Source of the DNA: an uncultured Rhizobiaceae group bacterium | Lineage (GTDB): Bacteria; Pseudomonadota; Alphaproteobacteria; Rhizobiales; Rhizobiaceae | Reading direction: 5' to 3' | Assembly (NCBI GenBank): GCA_937944075.1 | Contig: CALDZZ010000114.1 | Coordinates: 1 to 14,621, forward strand | DNA: 14,621 nucleotides | Part shown: one piece after another, positions 6,850 through 13,460 of the stretch | How the letters are laid out: the number at the start of each line of letters is the position of its first letter | Numbering within the stretch: the first letter of the stretch is position 1 | Made by a program: the position numbers and the translations under genes | The notes under the pieces: generated by a model | What the model saw: the letters and a program-made list of their open reading frames with translations, nothing else | The model's database searches: none | What the model was told of the DNA's origin: nothing

Positions 6850-6917
6850 ATCTTTTCATCTATTGTCAGAGTTTACGGGTGACTGAAAAGATAACGATGA
6901 AAAACCCAGGGCTTTTC
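6850..6917 (-). promoter_or_regulatory. Riboswitch expression platform at the thiX start
   Basis: Two hairpins follow the aptamer in the RNA. The first pairs bases 6910-6917 with 6899-6906 (8 bp, three-base loop). The second pairs 6884-6892 with 6850-6858 (9 perfect bp), with inner GUCA/UGAC pairs (6880-6883 with 6865-6868), and hides the GAAAAGAU stretch just before the GTG start. The 3' arm of the first (6896-6903) can instead pair with 6853-6860, so the structures compete. There is no clean T-run, which favours control of translation over termination. Pairing was read by eye, without energies. Confidence 0.55.
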
Positions 6918-6921
6918 CACG

Positions 6922-7049
6922 CTCCATTCCTACGCTGGTATAAACCAGATCAGGTTCCAGATCACATATAAACAAGTGACTTGTTAATCTGCGATCAGGG
7001 GTTCGCCAGTTACCTGGAACATCTCAGCCCTTTCGGGCACCCCCTGGAG
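6922..7049 (-). ncRNA. TPP (THI-element) riboswitch aptamer with an insertion between P2 and P4
   Basis: Read on the minus strand, all hallmark parts are present: P1 CUCCA/UGGAG (7045-7049 with 6922-6926), P2 GGGGU/ACCCC (3' strand at 6998-7002), P3 GCCC-GAAA-GGGC, the conserved CUGAGAU, a small P3a hairpin CCAG-GUAA-CUGG, then AACCUGAUC, P5 CUGGU/ACCAG and GCGUAGG. It binds thiamin pyrophosphate and should shut off the downstream thiX-thiY-tenA genes. It is atypical in carrying roughly 40 extra bases between the P2 3' strand and P4 (about 6958-6997), which fold as CAGAU/AUCUG plus ACAAG/CUUGU. The element starts about 36 bases after a hairpin that follows the preceding gene. No convincing promoter could be picked by eye. 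Confidence 0.95.
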
Positions 7050-7084
7050 TTAATACGTAAACTTACTACCCTTTGACTGAAACT

Positions 7085-7109
7085 TGCCAGGGGTAGATTA
7101 CACCTGGCA
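7085..7109 (-). terminator. Hairpin after the uncharacterised membrane-protein gene
   Basis: TGCCAGG (7085-7091) and CCTGGCA (7103-7109) form a 7-bp stem, with GTA/TAC pairs possible inside. It starts two bases past the stop of the 555-residue gene and lies 36 bases before the riboswitch. No strong T-run follows on the minus strand (AGTTTC), so it may be a weak terminator or an mRNA-end stabilising hairpin. Confidence 0.5.
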
Positions 7110-7111
7110 GC

Positions 7112-8779
7112 CTAGCGGTTCTGCCAGTCGTTAAATGCCTGATTGAATGCACGCTCACCGGTCCCGCCTTTTTCAAGCGTGATGAGTGCGCGGCGTCCTG
7201 TACCGTAAACAACAGGAACATCAATCCATGAAGACCCTTTGAGAAGCTGCGTATTAAGAGCCACTGCCTGGGTGAGATTATCAAGTGCAATCAGAAAACG
7301 GTTTTCAGCAACCTTGACCGGAACAGCGACCAAAGGCTCACCAGTTGCTTCTTCTGTCGTCTTCATCACAAAGCGCGCAATGCTTTCAACAGACTGACCG
7401 GCAAAATCATTTGGCAGGTTAAAACCAAGTTCGATCATGTGGCTGGCAGAAATTGATGTATCGATATTTCTCTTGATCTTGATGTCGATAGAAATACCAC
7501 GGTCAGGAATATCCATTTTACCGATGATAACCGGTTCTGGAGCATTGCCTTCACCAGGACTTTCCTGAATATTTGACCACACGATGGCTGCATTGGTGCG
7601 TGTTGCACCACTACCAGCGCTACCTTCTTCATACAGATAAGCAACTTCTCCGATTGGAATGACAGCGCTTTGTTCCGTAGCAGTATCGGTTTCCTGAGTT
7701 ACGGTTTCGGGCTGGGTTACCTCAGGAGTCGTTTCCTCACTCGGCACTGGCTCCGGTATAATGATTTCCGGTTCAACAATTTCCGGCTCTTGCGTTTCAG
7801 GCTCAACTGATTCCGGTTGTGTGACTTCAGGCTCTGTGATTTCAGGAACGACAGGCTCAGGCTGCGGAGCAACTGGTTCGGGTGTCGGTACAACCGGCTC
7901 AGGTTCATTTACCTTAACAACTTCGCTTTCTTCTGCAGGCTTCATAAAGCCGGAAGCAAATTGCGTCAGTTCATCCTTGTTTTTCCACAAGGCATACCCT
8001 GCCCCACCCAAAATGCCCAATAGCAGCAGAAGCTTGATAAGTCCGCCAAAAAATCCGCCAGATTTTTTCTCTTCAAGTTCATACCCTGAAACAGATGCCG
8101 CGCCCTTGTCTGCATTTACAATCGGATCCAGTATATCCTTGGTATCAGGATCAACCGCAATGGAACTTGCAGGATCAGCATTGATTGGTGTTTTTGACAA
8201 GTCATCAAGCTCAGCCGTTGGTGGCGATGTATTATCAGCCAGATCATCAATGGCTTTTGACACACCATCGACAGCATCATCAACTGATGCACTGATTGGT
8301 TGACTGGCAGGAATTGAAGGCTTTGGCGCTATTGACCCGGCAGCTGGCGCGCCAGCCCCGTCCAGCACAGGCTTGGGCGCAGGTGCAGGTGCAGGTGAAG
8401 CAGGCACAGCCTGGGCAGGTGGTGTTATTGGCTCTGGAACAGGTTCAGGCACAGGTTCCGCGGCAGGAGCCGGATTAGAAACAGGCTCTGCTTGGGGCAT
8501 TTGCGCTTGCGGTTCGGGTTCTGTCGGCACAGGTTGTTCAACAGGTGCTTCGGCCAATGGAGGCACGGCACCTGAATGTTCGGCATCGATTAAAACAATG
8601 GCTTCTTCCAGCAATGTCAACTGGGATGTAATTGCATCCTCGCTTGGAAGTGGATCCATATTACGCAATTGAGTCTCAATCGCAGTTCTGGCTTTTTTGT
8701 AAACAGCACTCCGGATAGCCGGTGTATTATTCGGCAATCCTGCAATTGTTTTTTCTAGTATGGAATAATAATCTGCCAT
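7112..8779 (-). CDS. Uncharacterised single-span membrane protein with MADYYS N-terminal domain and Pro/Glu spacer
   Basis: The 555-residue protein has no named function that I can support. Layout: a helical N-terminal domain (1-66, MADYYSILEKTIAGLPNNTPAIRSAVYKKARTAI...), a motif I associate with Hyphomicrobiales membrane proteins; a long Pro/Ala/Glu-rich disordered stretch (about 75-165); an acidic stretch to 240; one membrane helix (about 243-266, GLIKLLLLLGILGGAGYALW) with Lys on both sides; a PE/EPV-rich spacer (290-360) resembling the rigid TonB-type periplasmic linkers; and a compact C-terminal domain (372-555) with alternating strands and Trp519. The likely topology is N-in, C-out, with the C-terminal domain in the periplasm. 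It follows purA by 79 bases on the same strand with no terminator, so co-transcription is possible. GGGGA abuts the ATG, too close for an ideal ribosome site. A structural envelope role is a guess. Confidence 0.85.
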   Translation of the reverse strand: MADYYSILEKTIAGLPNNTPAIRSAVYKKARTAIETQLRNMDPLPSEDAITSQLTLLEEAIVLIDAEHSGAVPPLAEAPVEQPVPTEPEPQAQMPQAEPVSNPAPAAEPVPEPVPEPITPPAQAVPASPAPAPAPKPVLDGAGAPAAGSIAPKPSIPASQPISASVDDAVDGVSKAIDDLADNTSPPTAELDDLSKTPINADPASSIAVDPDTKDILDPIVNADKGAASVSGYELEEKKSGGFFGGLIKLLLLLGILGGAGYALWKNKDELTQFASGFMKPAEESEVVKVNEPEPVVPTPEPVAPQPEPVVPEITEPEVTQPESVEPETQEPEIVEPEIIIPEPVPSEETTPEVTQPETVTQETDTATEQSAVIPIGEVAYLYEEGSAGSGATRTNAAIVWSNIQESPGEGNAPEPVIIGKMDIPDRGISIDIKIKRNIDTSISASHMIELGFNLPNDFAGQSVESIARFVMKTTEEATGEPLVAVPVKVAENRFLIALDNLTQAVALNTQLLKGSSWIDVPVVYGTGRRALITLEKGGTGERAFNQAFNDWQNR

Positions 8780-8858
8780 TCCCCGTATACCCGCACTTAC
8801 TCTGTTACTCTGGCTTATCTTAACCTAGATACAATTTTAATCATATCAGGCCTTTATA

Positions 8859-10154
8859 CTAGTCCTGAAATGGGTATTGAACAAGTATTGTATCTTCACG
8901 TTCCGGACTGGTAGACAAAAGTGCTACCGGACAGCCGATTAATTCCTCGACATGACGGACATATTTTACTGCTTCCGCAGGTAATTCTTTCCACGTTCTG
9001 GCGCCAACTGTTGTGCCCTTCCACCCCTCCAGGGTTTCATATACAGGTTCAACCCTTGCCTGCCTGCCTTGACTAGCCGGAAGATAATCAATCATTTCTC
9101 CATCCAGCTTGTACCCGACACATATCTTGATTTCCTCAAGACCATCAAGAACATCAAGCTTTGTCAGCGCAATGCCGGTAATCCCATTGGTTGCAACTGC
9201 CTGACGAACAAGAACCGCATCAAACCAGCCACAACGACGTTTGCGCCCTGTTACGGTACCAAACTCATGGCCCCGCTCACCCAGGAATTGTCCAACTTCA
9301 TTTTCCTGTTCAGTCGGGAAAGGCCCTTCACCCACACGCGTTGTATAGGCCTTCGTAATACCAAGCACATAGCCAACAGACCCTGGCCCCATGCCTGACC
9401 CTGCTGCTGCCTGACCTGCGACCGTATTGGAAGAAGTCACAAACGGGTAAGTGCCATGGTCAATATCAAGCAAGGTACCCTGAGCGCCTTCAAAAAGAAT
9501 ACGGGAGCCTTTTCGCTTTTCATTATCAAGCAGTTTCCAAACCGGTTCACTGAAAGGAACCATGCGATCAGCCACCGCTTCCAGTTCCTTGTAGATTGTA
9601 TCAAATTCAACTTCAGGCTGCCCTAGCCCCTTGCGCAAGGCATTGTGATGGGTCAACAAACGTTCAATCTTCGGTCCGATACTCTCCAGATTGGCCAGAT
9701 CAAGAACACGAATGGCTCTGCGACCGACCTTGTCTTCGTAGGCAGGCCCAATCCCGCGTCGTGTGGTTCCGATTTTTGTTCCAACAGCCGCAGCATCTTC
9801 GCGAATACCGTCCAGTTCCTGATGAACAGAAAGAATAAGCGTCGCGTTTTCAGCTATTCTCAAATTCTCTGGAGTAACAACGACCCCCTGCTCTGCAAGG
9901 CGCTCAATCTCGGACATCAACGCATGTGGATCAATCACCACACCATTACCAATCACAGCAAGTTTGCCTTTTCTTACAACGCCTGAAGGCAAAAGACTGA
10001 GTTTATAACTCGTTCCATCGATGACGAGTGTATGACCTGCATTGTGACCACCTTGAAAACGGACAACCAAATCTGCACGTTCAGAAAGCCAGTCAACAAT
10101 TTTTCCCTTGCCTTCATCACCCCATTGGGAACCGATTACTGCTACATTTGTCAT
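8859..10154 (-). CDS. purA: Adenylosuccinate synthetase
   Basis: PurA condenses IMP and aspartate, with GTP, to adenylosuccinate, the first committed step from IMP to AMP, in the cytoplasm. Counting from the chosen ATG (431 residues, normal length), the P-loop-like [14 protein letters not shown] gives catalytic Asp13, and GGHNAGHT gives His41. Further conserved blocks are [49 protein letters not shown] and TKLDVLDGL (guanine recognition). The open frame extends 13 codons further upstream, but ATG at 10152-10154 is the true start: it gives the standard N-terminus [13 protein letters not shown] and has an AGAGAG ribosome site about eight bases before it. It is divergent from the EamA exporter and is followed by the 555-residue membrane-protein gene. 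Confidence 0.98.
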   Translation of the reverse strand: MTNVAVIGSQWGDEGKGKIVDWLSERADLVVRFQGGHNAGHTLVIDGTSYKLSLLPSGVVRKGKLAVIGNGVVIDPHALMSEIERLAEQGVVVTPENLRIAENATLILSVHQELDGIREDAAAVGTKIGTTRRGIGPAYEDKVGRRAIRVLDLANLESIGPKIERLLTHHNALRKGLGQPEVEFDTIYKELEAVADRMVPFSEPVWKLLDNEKRKGSRILFEGAQGTLLDIDHGTYPFVTSSNTVAGQAAAGSGMGPGSVGYVLGITKAYTTRVGEGPFPTEQENEVGQFLGERGHEFGTVTGRKRRCGWFDAVLVRQAVATNGITGIALTKLDVLDGLEEIKICVGYKLDGEMIDYLPASQGRQARVEPVYETLEGWKGTTVGARTWKELPAEAVKYVRHVEELIGCPVALLSTSPEREDTILVQYPFQD

Positions 10155-10274
10155 AAAACACTCTCTTGTCTTTGCATGTTTCAATAGAGGCAAATTGATT
10201 TGGTGCCTCGAGCGCCAATCATTTGTGCTGATGCAATCCGGATCATGATGTTAAGAGAAACAAGATTACGGTTG

Positions 10275-10304
10275 TTAATAAGCCAAAAAAGCGGCAAACA
10301 TCAA
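10275..10304 (-). promoter_or_regulatory. Candidate purA promoter
   Basis: On the minus strand TTGATG (10299-10304), an 18-base spacer and TATTAA (10275-10280) match a housekeeping promoter. This predicts a leader of about 110 nt before the purA ATG. The 198-base purA-exporter spacer holds nothing else I can name. Plus-strand TTGACT at 10318-10323 is a possible exporter -35, but no good -10 sits at the right distance. Confidence 0.4.
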
Positions 10305-10352
10305 CCTCCAGTTTAATTTGACTACAAATTTATAAAGATACGGATTTCAAAG

Positions 10353-11252
10353 ATGCAAACCAAAATGCCTGTTGCAACAAATCCGTATCTGCTCTTGAGC
10401 ATTACCGCCATCATTTGGGGCGGTAATGCAATTGCCGGTAAAATGGCAGCCGGACATATTTCGCCCTTCCTGCTTACCAGTCTGCGCTGGTTTTTTGCCT
10501 GCATCATTTTGTTTGCATTTTCCATCAACCATTTGAAACGCGATTACGAAACCATCAGTAAAAACTGGAAATTCATGTTTCTGCTGGGTGCGTTCGGCTT
10601 TGCCATTTTCAACTGCCTGATGTACCTGGCCCTGAACTATACCACCGCCATCAACGTAGCCATTGAGCAAGCCTCAATGCCACTGATCGTCTTTGCCCTT
10701 AATTATATCATCTTCAAGACAAGGGTAACCGGATATCAGGTATTGGGTTTTATCATTACACTGATTGGCGTTGCGGTAACCGTAACACGTGGCAATCTAT
10801 TTGGCCTTGGCGACCAGTCACTCAACATTGGTGATCTGATAATGCTGTGCGCCATCATGGTATACGGTGTTTATTCAGTCGCCTTGAAAAACAAACCCCA
10901 AATTCACACGATGAGCTTTCTAAGCGTTCTGGGGTTTGCAGCATTTCTCACAACCATTCCGCTGGTTTTACTCGAGGCTGCAAATGACAGTTTTCTGTGG
11001 CCTGACGAAATCGGTTGGGGCGTGGTGTTTTACGCAGCCATTTTCCCTTCCATCATATCACAACTGTTCTGGATCATGGGACTGGAACAAATCGGATCAA
11101 ACAGAGGCGGTATATTTATCAACCTTGTGCCTATCTCTGGAGCGATATTGGCAGTTCTGATTTTGGGCGAAACTTTCCAATCCTACCACGCAGTAGGACT
11201 GGCACTGGTGCTGGGTGGTATTGCCTTTGCACAAAAGCAATCCGCACAATAA
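10353..11252 (+). CDS. DMT-superfamily EamA-type transporter
   Basis: The 299-residue protein has two EamA repeats of about five membrane helices each, ten in total. The first repeat opens with LLLSITAIIWGGNAIAGKMAAGHISPFLLTSLRWFFA, the classic EamA start in which the SP-LRW segment sits at helix 2. It closes with the YTTAINVAIEQASMPLIVFALNYIIF helix pair. The second repeat starts near GDLIMLCAIMVYGVYSVALK and ends with the NLVPISGAILAVLILGE helix that recurs in the family. Members export amino acids, metabolites or drugs; the substrate cannot be told here. Start ATG fits the N-terminus, although the ribosome site is weak. It is divergent from purA and convergent with the first porin-like gene. 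Confidence 0.9.
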   Translation: MQTKMPVATNPYLLLSITAIIWGGNAIAGKMAAGHISPFLLTSLRWFFACIILFAFSINHLKRDYETISKNWKFMFLLGAFGFAIFNCLMYLALNYTTAINVAIEQASMPLIVFALNYIIFKTRVTGYQVLGFIITLIGVAVTVTRGNLFGLGDQSLNIGDLIMLCAIMVYGVYSVALKNKPQIHTMSFLSVLGFAAFLTTIPLVLLEAANDSFLWPDEIGWGVVFYAAIFPSIISQLFWIMGLEQIGSNRGGIFINLVPISGAILAVLILGETFQSYHAVGLALVLGGIAFAQKQSAQ

Positions 11253-11278
11253 AAAAGCAGCCTTGAAAACAAGACTAC
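11251..11278 (-). terminator. Terminator of the first outer-membrane barrel gene
   Basis: In minus-strand RNA GUAGUCUUG pairs over nine positions (several G-U) with CAAGGCUGC around a UUUU loop and is followed by six U (bases 11251-11256). On the plus strand the same stem has two mismatches, so it works mainly for the minus-strand barrel gene. It overlaps the stop of the convergent exporter gene. Confidence 0.75.
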
Positions 11279-11310
11279 TTTTGAATTTTTTATAGTCAGC
11301 TCTGGGAAAC

Positions 11311-12222
11311 TTACCAGATATCGTAACGAATACCAGCACGCACCTGATGGATGGCAAAACCATCTTCAGAAATTGCCGAACCGTCGCTGTATGACAAATC
11401 ATCACCACCATCGATGCTTGAATAGCTATAGCCGAAATCAAGCTTGGTATTTTCTGATATTGAAACAGCTGCACCGACACTTAATGAATAAGCGAAAGCG
11501 TAGTAGGCATCGTCTCTCGTGCGGACAGCAGATGTGGCTTCTCCCGCAGCACCTGCCGGAAACACACATGTTTCGACAGAAGCGCCTGGAATACAATTAT
11601 AAGTGCGTACTTCGCTGGTTGAAATTCTGCTGACACCAATGCCGGCACCGACATAAGGTGTGAAATTGCCAAATGAATTCAGATCATAATAACCATTCAG
11701 CATGAAATTTGTAGCATGATACTCGGCATCAACCTGCTCTGTACCATTGATAGGTGTAACATAACTGCCAACAAAGGTCGGATCTGTTGATGCTGTAACC
11801 TGGCCGTTTGAATCAAAGTAGTCCAGACCACCCACTGCATCTTCTCTTGAACCGGAAAAGCCGCGATTGAAAACACCTTCAAACTGTGAATCCAGAAGTG
11901 TCTCAGCAGTAGCTTCAATTCGAAAATGTGGTGAAACGTAGTAACCGGCACCCACTCTAAAACCTAGAACATCATCATAGTCAGTAATTAGTTCTGCACT
12001 TGGAGCCAATGCATCGATGGTTTGTGCACCCCCGCTGCTTTTACCTTCAAGGTTGAATGAGATATCGCCTCGCAGATACCAACCACTGCCAAACTCTACG
12101 TCGGTGAAACCACCGCCAGGAGATTTTGAAACAACTCCGGAATTATAGTCTGCTGCAAAAGCACCACCTGAAGTAAGCAACGCAATCGCTGCAACAGTGG
12201 AATTCAATACAAAACGCTTCAT
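11311..12222 (-). CDS. Outer-membrane beta-barrel protein, Omp25/RopB-like
   Basis: The 303-residue precursor has a signal peptide (MKRFVLNSTVAAIALLTSGGAFA, cut after residue 23). The rest is an eight-strand type barrel: GSGWYLRGDISFNLEG (46-60), YYVSPHFRIEATAE (94-107), NFTPYVGAGIGVSRI (186-200), LDFGYSYSSIDGG (261-273) and the last strand HQVRAGIRYDIW (292-303), whose terminal Trp is a proper outer-membrane assembly signal. Loop residues Cys210 and Cys219 may form a disulfide. This fits the Omp25/Omp31/RopB group of abundant Hyphomicrobiales surface proteins linked to the lipopolysaccharide layer; the exact member is not clear. GAGGG eight bases before the ATG supports the start. It lies downstream of a paralogue on the same strand and ends at a terminator shared with the convergent exporter gene. 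Confidence 0.88.
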   Translation of the reverse strand: MKRFVLNSTVAAIALLTSGGAFAADYNSGVVSKSPGGGFTDVEFGSGWYLRGDISFNLEGKSSGGAQTIDALAPSAELITDYDDVLGFRVGAGYYVSPHFRIEATAETLLDSQFEGVFNRGFSGSREDAVGGLDYFDSNGQVTASTDPTFVGSYVTPINGTEQVDAEYHATNFMLNGYYDLNSFGNFTPYVGAGIGVSRISTSEVRTYNCIPGASVETCVFPAGAAGEATSAVRTRDDAYYAFAYSLSVGAAVSISENTKLDFGYSYSSIDGGDDLSYSDGSAISEDGFAIHQVRAGIRYDIW

Positions 12223-12285
12223 CTTTAAGCCCTCAGCTTATGGGTACACATATCCCGAAGTAGTAACGGGGAACTCTTTTGGGGC

Positions 12286-12312
12286 GAAGGAAAGCCCAAG
12301 GGGCTCTCCTTC
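12286..12312 (-). terminator. Long perfect hairpin between the two barrel genes
   Basis: GAAGGAAAGCCC (12286-12297) and GGGCTCTCCTTC (12301-12312) form a 12-bp stem with a three-base loop, with one G-U pair in the minus-strand RNA and one mismatch on plus. It starts nine bases past the stop of the upstream barrel gene. No T-run follows, so it is either a Rho-aided terminator or an intercistronic hairpin that sets different mRNA levels for the two genes. Confidence 0.65.
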
Positions 12313-12321
12313 AAACCATTC

Positions 12322-13254
12322 TTATTTGTAAACAACCTGTGGCTGATGTGATGGCTGGCTACAGCCTGCATCGCTTAGTGCATAACGCAGACCTACGCGG
12401 CCTGTGTGAAGCTCGATATCACCTGATCTGCCTGATACACCTGCATCAGTTGTACCTGGTGTAAAGCGAGAGCCGCCATTTGCGTAGCCGAAGAAGTCAC
12501 CACCCTCGATGCGAGTGTATGTGTAACCAACATCAGCTTTTACACGACAGTTAATGTCGAGAGAGCCACCAGCATGCAATGACCAGGCAAAGCGTGTGTC
12601 AGAGAAGCCATTGTGTGTGCTGTCAGCAGAAGTATTGTAATCAACACCGCCTGAATTCAGACAGTCACCACCAGCTGCAAGATCACATGAAATATCGTTG
12701 TTCAGTTCGCTCCATTTGATGCGCGCTGCACCGATACCGGCACCAACATAAGGTGTGAAACCGTTTACAGTTCCAAGATCGAGATAAGCATTTGCCATGA
12801 AGGTTGTTGCTTCAAGTTCTGCTGTATCGCTAGCTGCACAGCTTGGGTCAAGGTTAGCGTTGTCTGGGAAGAGGAACGCACAATCAAATGTTGGACCACT
12901 TGCTGAAGAACCATCAAAGAAGATTGAACCATGATCTGCGATTGTAGCATCAACACGGAAATAGTCAGTTACCTGGTAACCAATACCGCCTTGAAGTGTG
13001 AATGTTGAATCTGATTCCGTTCTGCTAAAGCTTTGAGGCAAAAGATCTGGTAGTGGCTGGAACGTCACACCATTAACATCAGTATCTGTATATCCGATGT
13101 CACCTCTAATATACCAACCTGTTGAGCTAGCTACTGGAACGATTTCCGGTGGCAATTCATGTGTTGGTGCTGGAATCAAATCAGCTGCTTGAACCATAGC
13201 GGTGGATGCCATGAGTGCAGCAGCAACGAGAGACATTTTTTTAAAGCTGCGCAT
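12322..13254 (-). CDS. Outer-membrane beta-barrel protein, Omp25-like paralogue with C-terminal extension
   Basis: This 310-residue precursor has a signal peptide (MRSFKKMSLVAAALMASTAMVQA, cut after residue 23) and the same barrel plan as its downstream paralogue: STGWYIRGDIGYTDTD (44-59), NGFTPYVGAGIGAARIKW (164-181), VKADVGYTYTRIEGGDFFGY (238-257) and the last strand HTGRVGLRYAL (283-293). Unlike typical family members it does not end there: 17 more residues, SDAGCSQPSHQPQVVYK, follow the final strand. It has six Cys (125, 139, 190, 198, 236, 298), unusual for a barrel. The ribosome site AGGAAGGAAG before the ATG fixes the start, and an 11-bp leader hairpin takes up its first half. A CtrA-type box lies about 80 bases upstream. 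It is probably a surface protein of unknown specific role. Confidence 0.86.
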   Translation of the reverse strand: MRSFKKMSLVAAALMASTAMVQAADLIPAPTHELPPEIVPVASSTGWYIRGDIGYTDTDVNGVTFQPLPDLLPQSFSRTESDSTFTLQGGIGYQVTDYFRVDATIADHGSIFFDGSSASGPTFDCAFLFPDNANLDPSCAASDTAELEATTFMANAYLDLGTVNGFTPYVGAGIGAARIKWSELNNDISCDLAAGGDCLNSGGVDYNTSADSTHNGFSDTRFAWSLHAGGSLDINCRVKADVGYTYTRIEGGDFFGYANGGSRFTPGTTDAGVSGRSGDIELHTGRVGLRYALSDAGCSQPSHQPQVVYK

Positions 13255-13265
13255 TGCAAACTTCC

Positions 13266-13315
13266 TTCCTGATTACCGCCATGATTGGCGCTTGATAAAT
13301 TTCAGTAATCAGGAA
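13266..13315 (-). promoter_or_regulatory. Leader hairpin abutting the ribosome site of the second barrel gene
   Basis: TTCCTGATTAC (13266-13276) and GTAATCAGGAA (13305-13315) are a perfect 11-bp inverted repeat around 28 bases that include a further CGCC/GGCG stem (13277-13280 with 13287-13290). In the mRNA the 3' arm ends in AGGAA, the first half of the AGGAAGGAAG ribosome site, leaving GGAAG free next to the ATG. A leader of this kind can stabilise a porin mRNA or offer a regulatory RNA a target. Confidence 0.7.
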
Positions 13316-13328
13316 TATGAAGTAAAAT

Positions 13329-13377
13329 GGTTAAAACGCTCTTAACCGTAAATATTAAGGTTAAATCTTAAGGTTAA
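13329..13377. promoter_or_regulatory. CtrA-type box and TTAAGGTTAA tandem repeats upstream of the barrel genes
   Basis: GGTTAA (13329-13334), seven bases and TTAACC (13342-13347) fit the alphaproteobacterial CtrA consensus TTAA-N7-TTAAC in both orientations. Next to it TTAAGGTTAA occurs twice, at 13355-13364 and 13368-13377, with a 13-base period. The cluster lies 75-123 bases before the barrel gene's start. In Brucella, CtrA is known to control outer-membrane protein genes including omp25, which makes the match meaningful. Binding itself is inferred. Confidence 0.6.
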
Positions 13378-13393
13378 GAAACTCAATACAGCC

Positions 13394-13434
13394 AAAAAAG
13401 GCCTGAAAACCTGCCAAAGCAGAATTTCAGGCCT
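13394..13434 (-). terminator. Rho-independent terminator of glmM
   Basis: A perfect 10-bp stem, AGGCCTGAAA (13399-13408) with TTTCAGGCCT (13425-13434), has an inner CTGC/GCAG stem and is followed on the minus strand by T at 13394-13399. It lies 26 bases past the glmM stop and separates it from the barrel-gene control region. Confidence 0.9.
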
Positions 13435-13460
13435 GAAAAAAAATCTTACATTTATTTTTG

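Noticed and set aside
7660..7920. Repeat array in the membrane-protein gene as a possible CRISPR or tandem repeat
   Set aside because: The repeats are protein-level EPV/PE spacers with varying codons, not uniform DNA repeats with spacers.
7761..8303. 180-codon Ser/Gly-rich plus-strand frame
   Set aside because: It is the antisense of the Pro/Glu repeats in the membrane-protein gene; its repetitive SGS pattern is an artefact of the sense repeats.
8780..8858. Possible purA terminator or a promoter for the 555-residue gene
   Set aside because: I found no convincing stem with a T-run and no box pair with good spacing.
10155..10193. 13-codon N-terminal extension of purA
   Set aside because: The standard PurA N-terminus and a ribosome site both point to the ATG at 10154.
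10331..10352. -10 box for the exporter downstream of TTGACT
   Set aside because: TATAAA lies only seven bases after the -35-like box, and later candidates are poor matches.
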